From: an uncultured Eubacteriales bacterium
GTDB taxonomy: Bacteria > Bacillota > Clostridia > Christensenellales > CAG-138
DNA length: 23,110 bases
Reading direction: 5' to 3'
Assembly (NCBI GenBank): GCA_900542615.1
Contig: UQOG01000019.1
Location: 1-23,110, forward strand
In this document: positions 15,568-23,110 of the stretch, piece after piece
Position numbering within the stretch: position 1 is the stretch's first letter
How the letters are laid out: each line of letters begins with the position of its first letter
The notes under the pieces: model-generated
What the model was told of the DNA's origin: nothing
Seen by the model: the letters and a program-made list of their open reading frames with translations, nothing else
Databases searched by the model: none
Made by a program: the position numbers and the translations under genes

Positions 15568-16290
15568 TTAAGCGGTTTGCCCGGCCCGGCTCTTGGACAT
15601 GGCCAGCTCCAGGATCAGCTCCTGGCTGGCCTCCTTGCGATCCAGCTCGCCGGTGACCCGGCCGTCGCACATGACGAACACCCGGTCGCACATACCCAGG
15701 ATCTCCGGCATTTCCGAGGAGATCATCACGATGGCGTAGCCCTGCTGGGCCAGATCCCCCATGATCTCATAGATGGCGGCCTTAGCGCCCACATCCACGC
15801 CCTTGGTGGGTTCGTCCATGATGAGCACCTTCAGGTTGGAGGCCAGGATCTTGGCCACCACCACCTTTTGCTGGTTGCCGCCGGAGAGGGAGCTTGCCTT
15901 ATCGAACACGGATACCGCCTTGGTATCCACCCGCTCCGCCAGCTCCTTGGCCACCTGGTTGCTCACCTTGTCCTGGGTGAATACGCCTTTTTTCGCGTAT
16001 TTGCGCAGCTCCGGCAGGGTGATGTTGCTGCCGATGCCCCAATCCAGGATCAGCCCCTGGAGCTGCCGGTCCTCCGGCAGCAGGCCGATGCCCAGCTCCA
16101 TAGCGTCCGCAGGCCGATGAATGTGCACTTCCTTCCCTTCCAGGAAGATTTTGCCTTTGTTCTTCTTGGCGATGCCGAAGATGGTTTGGATCACCTCCGT
16201 GCGGCCGGCGCCTACCAGGCCCGTAAGCCCCACGATTTCGCCTTTGCGCACGCTGAAGGATACGTCCCGGAAATAGCCGGTGCGGCTTAC
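15568..16290 (-). pseudogene. Sugar ABC importer ATPase (RbsA/RhaT type), 5' half missing
   Basis: Only the C-terminal half (about 240 of roughly 500 residues) of a two-domain sugar-import ATPase remains. Visible are RTGYFRDVSFSVRKGEIVGL, the degenerate Walker A of the second domain (GLVGAGRTE, with R in place of K as is normal there), LLPEDRQLQGL, the signature LSGGNQQKVVVAK, Walker B LIMDEPTKGVD, and a normal C-terminus. The whole first nucleotide-binding domain, which carries the hydrolysis-competent Walker A in this family, is absent. Minus-strand sequence beyond about 16290 is antisense to a rhamnulokinase gene. The open frame runs on to 17097, but that stretch is not homologous. Without the first domain the importer should not work unless another ATPase substitutes. 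Confidence 0.9.
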
Positions 16291-17325
16291 GCCATCACCG
16301 GCATCCAGCGCCAGCCCTTCAACTCCATCTACCAGCTGTGGGCCACCCGCCGGGAGGATCCCGCCCGGTTCCGCCGCAGCGCCCGGTTCCTGATGACCCC
16401 GGAGTATTTCAACTATCTGCTTACCGGGGTGGATATGAACGAATACACCAACGCCACCTCCACCGGCCTGGTGGACGCCCAGACCCGTACCTGGGCCCCG
16501 GAGATCCTGGGAGCCCTGGGCTATCCCGCCCACATGTTCGGCCCCATCCACATGCCCGGGGAAACCGTGGGCCAGCTCAAGCGGGAGATCGCCCAGGAGG
16601 TGGGGTTCAATTGCAGCGTTTCCCTGGTGGCCTCCCACGATACCGCCTCCGCGGTGATGGCCGTGCCCCTGACGGACGCCCATTCCATCTACATCAGCAG
16701 CGGCACCTGGAGCCTGATGGGGGTGGAGCTGGATAAGCCCATCACCACCGAGCGGAGCCGCCAATACAACCTTACCAACGAGGGCGGCTACAACGGCGCC
16801 TACTGCTACCTGAAAAACATCATGGGCCTGTGGATCATCCAATCCATCCGCCACGAGCTGGACGACCGCTACAGCTACACCCAGCTGGGGGATCTGGCCC
16901 GGCGCAACAGCTCCTTCCAGGCCGTCATCGACGCCAATGACATCCGGTTCCTGGCCCCGGACAGCATGATCGGCGCCATCCGGGACTATTGCCGGGAGAC
17001 CGGCCAGCCCATCCCGGAATCCCCGGGCCGGCTGATGCAGTGCGCCTACCGGGGCCTGGCAAAATGCTATGCCGGAGCCGCCGCCGAATTGCAGCACATC
17101 ACCGGCAAAAAGTATACCAGCATCAACATCGTAGGGGGCGGCTGCCAGGATTCCTACCTGAATGAGCTGACCGCCGCCGCCACCGGGTTGCCCGTTTTCG
17201 CAGGGCCCGTAGAGGGCACGGCCCTTGGCAACCTGCTATGCCAAATGATCCAGGCCGGCGAATACGCCGACCTTGCCCAAGCCCGGGCCGCCATCCGGGA
17301 AAGCTTCGATATCCTGCCCGTCTAA
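16288..17325 (+). pseudogene. rhaB: Rhamnulokinase, 5' part missing
   Basis: Rhamnulokinase (EC 2.7.1.5) phosphorylates L-rhamnulose with ATP. About 345 C-terminal residues are present, matching from YAITGIQRQPFNSIYQL, near residue 120-125 of complete family members of about 480. Clear RhaB signatures are EYTNATST, VASHDTASAV, YISSGTWSLMGVE, LTNEGGYNG, LKNIMGLWIIQ and INIVGGGCQDSYLNEL, with a normal C-terminus. The missing part holds the N-terminal ATP-phosphate loop and part of the sugar site. The frame is open upstream to 15577, but that sequence is antisense of the ATPase gene. No start codon with a ribosome site is seen; the first Met in the homologous part (16393) lacks one. The next gene, rhaA, follows at 39 bases. 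Confidence 0.92.
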
Positions 17326-17364
17326 CCGGGACCACCATATCCATTATCGCAAAGGAGTTCTATC

Positions 17365-18600
17365 ATGTTTGAGCAAGCAAAGAAACAGTATGCCGCCATC
17401 GGCGTAGACGTTGAAAAAGCCCTAAATACCCTGTCCCAGATCCCCATCAGCATTCACTGCTGGCAGGGGGACGATGTGAACGGCTTCGATTCCGACGGCG
17501 CCCTCACCGGCGGCATCCAAACGACCGGCAACTATCCCGGCAAGGCCCGCAATCCCCAGGAGCTCATGGCGGATCTGGAGCTGGCCTTTTCCCTGATCCC
17601 CGGCCCCAAGCGGCTGAACCTGCACGCCTCTTACGCCATTTTTGCGCCCGGCGAAAACGTGGATCGGGACAAACTGGAGCCTAAGCATTTTGCGCCCTGG
17701 GTGGATTTTGCCAAAAAGAACGGCATCGGCCTGGATTTTAACCCCACCTTCTTCAGCCATCCCATGGCCGCGGATAGCCTGACCCTCAGCAGCCCCAACG
17801 AGAACGTTCGCTGCTTCTGGATCCGCCATGGGATCGCCTGCCGCCGGATCGCCGCCTATTTCGCCCGGGAGCTGAACACCCACTGTACCTGCAACATATG
17901 GGTGCCCGACGGCTACAAGGACGTACCCGCCGACCGCATGGCCCCTCGGCTCCGGCTCAAGGATAGCCTGGATCAGATCTTTGCAGAAAAGCTGCCCGGG
18001 GTGGTGGACTGCGTGGAATCCAAGGTGTTCGGCATTGGCCTGGAGGCCTACACGGTGGGATCCAGCGAATTTTATATCGCCTACGCGGCCACCCATCCCG
18101 GGATCTACAACCTGCTGGACAACGGCCATTACCACCCCACCGAGGTGGTCAGCGATAAGATCCCCAGCCTGTTGTGCTACTTCGACCGGATCCCCCTCCA
18201 TGTGACCCGGGGCGTCCGCTGGGACAGCGACCATGTGGTGCTGCTGGATGACGAGCTGGTGGAGATCGCCAAGGAGATCATCCGCAACGATGCAGCCCAT
18301 AAGGTGCTGATCGGCCTGGATTATTTTGACGCCTCCATCAACCGGATCGCCGCCTGGGTGGTGGGTACCCGCAATATGCAAAAGGCCCTGCTCTATGCCC
18401 TGCTCCAGCCCTGGGACGACCTGAAGGCCCTCCAGGCCCAAGGCCGGTTCACGGAGCTGATGTACCGGAGCGAGGAGCTCAAGACCTATCCCTGGGGGGT
18501 GATCTGGGACGCGTATTGCCAGCGGCAGCAAGCCCCCCAGCGAGAGGGCTGGTATGCCGCCGTTGCCCAATACGAGGCGGACGTGCTCAGCAAGCGCTAA
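17365..18600 (+). CDS. rhaA: L-rhamnose isomerase
   Basis: RhaA (EC 5.3.1.14) interconverts L-rhamnose and L-rhamnulose using divalent metal in a TIM barrel. The 411-residue protein is close to the usual length (about 419) and carries the family's conserved runs: IPISIHCWQGDDV near the N-terminus, TTGNYPGKARN, LNLHASYAI, GIGLDFNPTFFSHP, NIWVPDGYKDVPADR, DNGHYHPTEVVSDKI and HVTRGVRWDSDHVV, which supply the metal and substrate ligands (Glu, Asp, His). AAAGGAG lies 7 bases upstream of the ATG. It is intact, although the kinase gene just upstream is truncated and no promoter is visible, so its expression would depend on whatever reads through from the left. Confidence 0.97.
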   Translation: MFEQAKKQYAAIGVDVEKALNTLSQIPISIHCWQGDDVNGFDSDGALTGGIQTTGNYPGKARNPQELMADLELAFSLIPGPKRLNLHASYAIFAPGENVDRDKLEPKHFAPWVDFAKKNGIGLDFNPTFFSHPMAADSLTLSSPNENVRCFWIRHGIACRRIAAYFARELNTHCTCNIWVPDGYKDVPADRMAPRLRLKDSLDQIFAEKLPGVVDCVESKVFGIGLEAYTVGSSEFYIAYAATHPGIYNLLDNGHYHPTEVVSDKIPSLLCYFDRIPLHVTRGVRWDSDHVVLLDDELVEIAKEIIRNDAAHKVLIGLDYFDASINRIAAWVVGTRNMQKALLYALLQPWDDLKALQAQGRFTELMYRSEELKTYPWGVIWDAYCQRQQAPQREGWYAAVAQYEADVLSKR

Positions 18601-18609
18601 GGAGGCCCC

Positions 18610-19690
18610 ATGGAGCTACAGGATATGATCGTCCTGTCCCGGCGCTATGGAAGCGACCCGGAGGCGGTGCTGGCCGGCGGCGGCAACACCTCGGCCAAAG
18701 ACCCCGACCGGATGTACATCAAGTGCTCCGGCGTGCAGCTGGCTACCATGGATGAAGCGGGCTTTGTGCCCATCGACCGGCATAAGCTGGACGCAGCCAT
18801 GGCACAGAGCTATCCTGCGGAGGACGCGGCCCGGGAGGCTGCCTTCTTGCAGGCGGTGATGGCCACCCGGGCCCTGCCCGGGGAGACCCGCAGGCCCAGC
18901 GTGGAGGCCCCCCTGCACAACCTGTTTCCCCAGCGGCTGGTGCTCCACGTACATCCGGCCCTGATCAACGGCCTGACCTGCAGCCGGGAAGGGGAGGCGG
19001 CCTGCCGCCGCCTGTTTGGGGACGCGGTCCTGTGGATCCCCCTCTGCCGGCCGGGCTATGTGCTGGCCAGCCTCTGCCGGGAGGCCATGGCCGGCCACAA
19101 GGCTCGCACAGGCCGCTTGCCGCAGATCCTGCTGCTGCAAAACCACGGCATCTTCGTGGCCGGGGATACCCCGGCGGAGATCGACCATCTGTACGCCTGG
19201 GTGCGGGATACCCTGGCCAAGGAGATCTGCCGGGCGCCGGACCTGGCCCCCGCAGGCCGGGAGGATCCGGAATTGACCCGGCGGCTGAAAGCGCGCTGCC
19301 AGATGGAATACGCGGCCTTTGGGGGCGGCCGGGATGTTCTGGCCCTGGCCCAATCCCCCCAGGACGCCGCGCCGGTGCTGGGGGCCTTTACCCCGGACCA
19401 TATCGTATACTACGGGGCTGCGCCCGCTTATCTGGAAAGCCCGGAGGACCTGGCCGCCCTGGAGCAAATACCCGCCGGTTGCCGGCTGGTGCTGGTGGGG
19501 GGGGAGCGGCTTTTACGCCCTGGGCCATACCCAAAAGGCGGCCGATACCGCGGCCCTACTCTTCCAGGATGCGGTGAAGATCGCCGTCTATAGCCAGGCC
19601 TTTGGCGGTTACCAGCACATGACCCAGGAGCTGACGGATTTCATCATCCATTGGGAGGTGGAGTCCTACCGGAAATCCCAGATGAAATGA
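18610..19690 (+). pseudogene. Class II aldolase, probably rhamnulose-1-phosphate aldolase (RhaE type), frameshifted
   Basis: The protein belongs to the class II aldolase/adducin family: GGGNTSAK near the N-terminus, EAPLHNLFP, VLHVHPALINGLTCS (zinc histidines) and LLLQNHGIFVAGD. By context it should cleave L-rhamnulose 1-phosphate to DHAP and L-lactaldehyde. The frame starting at 18610 changes at a run of eight G (19497-19504): the ATG-linked frame goes into nonsense and stops at 19593, while the family-like C-terminus (GSGFYALGHTQKAADTA ... HWEVESYRKSQMK) continues in another frame to 19690. Removing one G gives a 359-residue protein. AAGGAGG precedes the ATG, 9 bases after the rhaA stop. 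The run is a typical site for both slippage and sequencing error. Confidence 0.85.
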
Positions 19691-19727
19691 GCGGGGCTCC
19701 CGCCCGGAAACAAAGGAGTGTGTATCC

Positions 19728-20600
19728 ATGAATCTGCAAGAAGCAAAGGCATACGCCGCCGCCCATGTGCACCAGCGCCCGGATTCCGCCGGCCGCCTGG
19801 GGGGTAAGCTGGCGGTGGTCACCGGCGCCGCCCAGGGCTTTGGTTTTGGGATCGCCCAAGAATTGGCCCTGGAAGGGGCCAAAGTGGTGATCGCAGATAT
19901 GAACGTGGCCTTGGCGGAAAAAGCCGCCCTGCAAATCGGCCGGGGCGCCCTGGCCATCGGCGTGAACGTGGCGGAAGAAGCCTCGGTGGAAGCCATGGTG
20001 TGCCAGGCGGTGGAAGCCCTGGGGGGCATCGACCTGTTCGTCTCCAACGCCGGGGTCCTGCGGGCCGCCCCCCTGGACGAGATGTCCGCCAAGGATTTTT
20101 CCTTTGTCACCAGCGTCAATTACACCGGCTACTTTCTTTGCGCCAAATACGCCAGCCAAATCATGCAGGCCCAGCACCAGGCGGATCCCAGCCTGTTTTT
20201 TGACATCATCCAGGTCAATTCCAAATCCGGCCTGGCCGGCTCCAAGGCCAATTGCGCCTACGCCGGCGGCAAATTCGGCGGCATCGGCCTGACCCAGAGC
20301 TTTGCCTTGGAGCTGGCGGCCCACAACATCAAGGTGAACGCCGTCTGCCCCGGCAATTATTACGACGGCCCCCTATGGAGCGATCCGGAAAAGGGCCTGT
20401 TCGTCCAGTACCTGCACGCCGGCAAGGTGCCCGGCGCCAAGACCCTGGAGGATGTAAAAGCTTACTATATGTCCAAATCCCTTATCCAGCGGGGCTGCCT
20501 GCCCGAGGACGTGGCCAAGGCCATCCTCTACTGCGTGGAGCAGTGCTATGAGACCGGCCAGGCCATCCCGGTGACCGGCGGCCAGATCATGCTCAACTAA
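19728..20600 (+). CDS. Short-chain dehydrogenase, sorbitol-6-phosphate dehydrogenase (SrlD)-like
   Basis: This 290-residue NAD(P)-dependent short-chain dehydrogenase has TGAAQGFG (residues 32-39), SNAG, the catalytic serine in VNSKSG, and Y178-x3-K182 in AYAGGKFGGIGLTQS. The C-terminal half, with the GN after NAVCP, the DVKAYYMSKSLIQRGC segment and the end TGQAIPVTGGQIM, closely follows the sorbitol-6-phosphate dehydrogenase SrlD as I recall it. About 25 extra residues precede the Rossmann fold. In many Bacillota a class II aldolase and such a dehydrogenase form one fused RhaEW protein; here they are two genes 37 bases apart, so it may oxidise L-lactaldehyde instead. AAAGGAG lies 9 bases before the ATG. 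Substrate unsettled. Confidence 0.88.
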   Translation: MNLQEAKAYAAAHVHQRPDSAGRLGGKLAVVTGAAQGFGFGIAQELALEGAKVVIADMNVALAEKAALQIGRGALAIGVNVAEEASVEAMVCQAVEALGGIDLFVSNAGVLRAAPLDEMSAKDFSFVTSVNYTGYFLCAKYASQIMQAQHQADPSLFFDIIQVNSKSGLAGSKANCAYAGGKFGGIGLTQSFALELAAHNIKVNAVCPGNYYDGPLWSDPEKGLFVQYLHAGKVPGAKTLEDVKAYYMSKSLIQRGCLPEDVAKAILYCVEQCYETGQAIPVTGGQIMLN

Positions 20601-20610
20601 GGAGAATGCC

Positions 20611-21774
20611 ATGGACAAACAGCAAACCCTGGCCCTGCTCAACCACCCGGATGTGGAGACCCGGCTGGCCAACCTGGCCCGGCTCCTGGCGGAGGAGGCC
20701 GCGCCGCCCACCCCCAAGCCCCAATTCGCCAACAACCACATCCATACCTTTTATTCCTTCAGTCCCTATTCCCCCACCGCCGCCGTGTGGTTCGCCCGGG
20801 AGGCGGGCTTGCAGACCGCCGGCATCATGGATCACGATTCCATCGCCGGCGGCATGGAGTTCCGCCGGGCAGGCCAGCTGGCGGGCCTGGGGGTGACCTG
20901 CGGCATGGAGCTGCGGGTCTCCTTCCAGGGCACGGGCCTGGAGACCCGCAAGCTGAACAACCCGGATCAGGCCGGCATCGCCTACATGGCGGTCCACAGC
21001 ATCCCGCCGGAGCGCCACAGGGCCTTCCAGCAGGCCATCGAACCCTATCGCCAGGCCCGCAACCGCCGCAACCGGCAGATGGTGGACAACATCAACCGGC
21101 GCTACGGCCGCCTGGGCATCCAGGTGGATTTTGACCGGGATGTGCTGCCCGCCTCCCATTGGACGGAGGGTGGCTCCGTGACGGAGCGGCACCTGATGTG
21201 GGCCGTGGCCCAGCAGCTCCTTGCCCTTTCCCAGGGACAGGACCTGGCCGCCTTTTTGGAGGAGCGGTTAAGCATCCCCGTCTCCCCCAAGCAGCGGGCC
21301 CAGCTGGCGGAAAAGGGGCCCTATCTCCCCTACGACCTTTTGGGCATCCTCAAAAGCCACCTGATCGCCCCCATCTACGTGCCCGCCACCGACGAGTGCA
21401 TGTCCCTGTCCCAGCTGGCGGCTCTGTGCAAAAAGAACGACGCCCTGCTGTGCTACCCCTATCTGGGGGACGTGGGGGAAAGCGTCACCGGGGACAAAAA
21501 AGCCGAACAATTCGAGGACAGCTACCTGGACAACCTGTTTCAGGTGCTGGAGCAGGCGGGGGTGGGCTATATCACCTATATGCCCTCCCGGAACACGGAT
21601 CAGCAGATCCAACGGCTCAGGGCCCTGTGCCTGCGCCACGGCATGGGGGAGATCTCCGGGGAGGACGTAAACTCCCCCAGGCAAAGCTTCATCTGTCAAA
21701 AGCTGGCGGAACCCGGCTTCTCCCATCTGGTGGACGCCGCCTGGGCGCTGGTGCGCCGGGAAGCCCGGGATTAA
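20611..21774 (+). CDS. PHP-domain metal-dependent phosphoesterase-like protein
   Basis: This 387-residue protein carries PHP-domain motifs: H43-x-H45 in NNHIHTFYS, D74-H75-D76 in GIMDHDS, and E100 in CGMEL, which form a metal site in PHP phosphoesterases. A helical middle part with RQARNRRNRQMVDNINRRYG follows. The last third returns to the PHP barrel (YVPATDECMS, LLCYPYLGD, GEISGEDVNSPRQSF). It has no DNA polymerase or histidinol-phosphatase context. AAGGAG is 6 bases before the ATG and the gap to the upstream dehydrogenase is 10 bases, so it is a true member of the sugar operon. I infer a phosphosugar-related role, perhaps removing a toxic or dead-end phosphate; the substrate cannot be read from the sequence. 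Confidence 0.85.
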   Translation: MDKQQTLALLNHPDVETRLANLARLLAEEAAPPTPKPQFANNHIHTFYSFSPYSPTAAVWFAREAGLQTAGIMDHDSIAGGMEFRRAGQLAGLGVTCGMELRVSFQGTGLETRKLNNPDQAGIAYMAVHSIPPERHRAFQQAIEPYRQARNRRNRQMVDNINRRYGRLGIQVDFDRDVLPASHWTEGGSVTERHLMWAVAQQLLALSQGQDLAAFLEERLSIPVSPKQRAQLAEKGPYLPYDLLGILKSHLIAPIYVPATDECMSLSQLAALCKKNDALLCYPYLGDVGESVTGDKKAEQFEDSYLDNLFQVLEQAGVGYITYMPSRNTDQQIQRLRALCLRHGMGEISGEDVNSPRQSFICQKLAEPGFSHLVDAAWALVRREARD

Positions 21775-21811
21775 CCCAACCCTTCGATTCTTCTGAAAGG
21801 CGGTATTCACC

Positions 21812-23068
21812 ATGCAAACCAAAGCCGTACGGCTCTATGGAAAAAACGATCTGCGGCTGGAATCCTTCCAGCTGCCTGCCCCCGGCCCGGACGAGATCCT
21901 GGCCCGGGTGGTTTCGGACAGCCTGTGCATGTCCTCCTACAAGGCGGCCGTCCAGGGCCCGGATCACAAGCGGGTGCCGGATAACGTGGCCGAAAACCCG
22001 GTGATCATCGGCCACGAATTCTGCGGCGAGATCCTGGAGGTGGGCGAAAAATGGGCCGGCCAGTTCCAGCCCGGCAGCAAGTTCGCCATCCAGCCCGCCT
22101 TGAATTACCAGGGGACCCTGGCCGCCCCCGGCTATTCCTTCCCCTATATCGGCGGGGACGCCACCTATGTGGTCATCCCCAACCCGGTGATGGAGATGGG
22201 CTGCCTGCTTCCCTACGAGGGGGCGGATTTCTTCGGCGGCTCCCTGGCGGAGCCCCTCAGCTGCGTCATTGGCACCTTCCATGCCATGTACCATACCGTC
22301 CGGGGCAGCTATACCCACGCCATGGGCATCCGGGCGGGCGGCGCCATGGCCATCCTGGCAGGGGTGGGCCCCATGGGCCTGGCTGCCATCGACTATATCC
22401 TCCACTGCGACCGCAAGCCCGCCCGGCTGGTGGTCACGGACATCGACCAGGCCCGGCTGGACCGGGCCGGCCAGATCCTATCCCAAAACGAAGCGGAAAG
22501 AAACGGCTTCCAGCTTACCTATTTAAATACCGGCGCTGTGGAGGACCCTGTTGCCGCCCTGTTGGCACAAAATGGCGGCAAGGGCTATGACGACGTACTA
22601 TGCTTTGCCCCGGTGGCCGCTGTGGTGGAACAGGCGGACGCCATCCTGGGGGAGGACGGCTGCCTAAATTTCTTCGCCGGCCCTTCCAATCCCGCTTTCA
22701 ATGCCCGCTTCAATTTCTATAACGTACACTATGCCTCCACCCACGTGGTGGGCACTTCCGGCGGCAATACGGCGGACATGGTGGAGGCCCTGGAAATGAT
22801 GAGCCGAGGGCTTCTTACCCCGGCCATCCTGGTGACCCATATAGGCGGTCTCAACAGCGTGGTGGACACCACCCTGAACCTGCCCCAAGTGCCCGGCGGC
22901 AAAAAGCTCATCTATACCAACATCCAATTGCCCCTCACCGCCATCTCGGCGTTTCGGGCGCAGCAGGACCCTCTATTCCATGCGTTGGCGGATATTTGCG
23001 ACCGGTATAACGGTCTTTGGTCCCCGGAGGCGGAAGCCTACCTCCTGGCCAACGCCACCCCCATCTGA
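21812..23068 (+). CDS. Zinc-dependent dehydrogenase, L-sorbose-1-phosphate reductase (SorE)-like
   Basis: This 418-residue medium-chain dehydrogenase has catalytic zinc ligands C39 (SDSLCMSSYKAA), H68 and E69 (IIGHEFCGEIL), and a nucleotide-binding stretch AILAGVGPMGLAAIDY. From memory it matches SorE along its whole length: the start (A-V-R-L-Y-G-K-x-D-L-R-L-E), EPLSCVIGTFHAMYH, DGCLNFFAGP, FYNVHYASTHVVGTSGGNT and the end AEAYLLA. It lacks the four-cysteine structural zinc loop of classical alcohol dehydrogenases. SorE reduces L-sorbose 1-phosphate to glucitol 6-phosphate, which an SrlD/SorD-type enzyme oxidises to fructose 6-phosphate. In a rhamnose setting it might instead reduce L-lactaldehyde to 1,2-propanediol; this is inference. 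AAAGGCGG precedes the ATG by about 8 bases. Confidence 0.9.
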   Translation: MQTKAVRLYGKNDLRLESFQLPAPGPDEILARVVSDSLCMSSYKAAVQGPDHKRVPDNVAENPVIIGHEFCGEILEVGEKWAGQFQPGSKFAIQPALNYQGTLAAPGYSFPYIGGDATYVVIPNPVMEMGCLLPYEGADFFGGSLAEPLSCVIGTFHAMYHTVRGSYTHAMGIRAGGAMAILAGVGPMGLAAIDYILHCDRKPARLVVTDIDQARLDRAGQILSQNEAERNGFQLTYLNTGAVEDPVAALLAQNGGKGYDDVLCFAPVAAVVEQADAILGEDGCLNFFAGPSNPAFNARFNFYNVHYASTHVVGTSGGNTADMVEALEMMSRGLLTPAILVTHIGGLNSVVDTTLNLPQVPGGKKLIYTNIQLPLTAISAFRAQQDPLFHALADICDRYNGLWSPEAEAYLLANATPI

Positions 23069-23110
23069 TCCGTCTCGGCCTCCTCTCCTGTGCGCCTGAA
23101 GCTCCGTCGG

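Noticed and set aside
15577..16287. Open frame continuous with the rhaB remnant on its 5' side
   Set aside because: It reads the antisense of the importer ATPase; there is no kinase likeness before YAITGIQ, so it is not a real fusion protein.
16261..16310. Insertion sequence or phage attachment as the cause of the junction
   Set aside because: No transposase, terminal inverted repeats, target duplication or integrase is visible on either side; the join is a plain sequence change.
16291..17097. Open frame continuous with the ATPase remnant on its 5' side
   Set aside because: It is antisense to rhaB and does not resemble the first ATPase domain; no Walker A of that domain is present.

Overview
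The window looks like a chromosomal segment of a GC-rich, spore-forming member of the Bacillota, probably class Clostridia. The reasons are SpoIID-domain, SpoVT and YlxY-type sporulation proteins, a SepF/DivIVA division pair, GGAGG-type ribosome binding sites, and a lipoprotein-anchored solute-binding protein. No rRNA, tRNA, CRISPR array, insertion sequence or phage gene is visible. The species cannot be named from the sequence alone.

Left part (1-7366, minus strand) is a housekeeping cluster. In transcription order it holds pnp (PNPase), ylxY (deacetylase-like sporulation protein), an M16 peptidase (mlpA type), a membrane-anchored HlyD-like protein, a YggS/YlmE PLP-binding protein, sepF and a short divIVA-domain gene. 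The pnp-ylxY-mlpA and ylmE-sepF-divIVA orders are both known from Bacillus subtilis; here they lie back to back, joined by the HlyD-like gene. Two near-identical hairpins with the arm AAAAAGTGGC lie behind pnp and behind divIVA.

Middle part (7367-12496). A divergent promoter region separates pnp from a very large secreted SpoIID-domain protein with seven SH3b repeats, followed by a small lipoprotein. About 700 bases without a convincing gene follow; they hold two strong plus-strand intrinsic terminators and foldable sequence, so one or two small RNAs are possible. A spoVT-like regulator gene on the minus strand closes this part.

Right part (12497-23110) is a sugar locus whose parts point to L-rhamnose. 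On the minus strand is an ABC importer operon: ATPase, two permeases, binding lipoprotein, terminator. On the plus strand are rhamnulokinase, L-rhamnose isomerase, class II aldolase, an SrlD-type short-chain dehydrogenase, a PHP-domain protein and a SorE-type zinc dehydrogenase. The expected logic is uptake, isomerisation, phosphorylation, aldol cleavage to DHAP and L-lactaldehyde, and redox processing of the products.

This locus is visibly damaged. The importer ATPase and the rhamnulokinase have both lost their 5' parts and abut head to head at about 16,290, which removes the divergent promoter region that should lie between them. The binding protein carries a one-base frameshift in a short G/C run and also lacks its usual C-terminus. 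The aldolase carries a one-base frameshift in a G8 run. All genes left of 12,400 read intact, apart from one that seems to lack a normal start codon. Either the locus is decaying (or partly phase-variable), or the assembly is faulty here.
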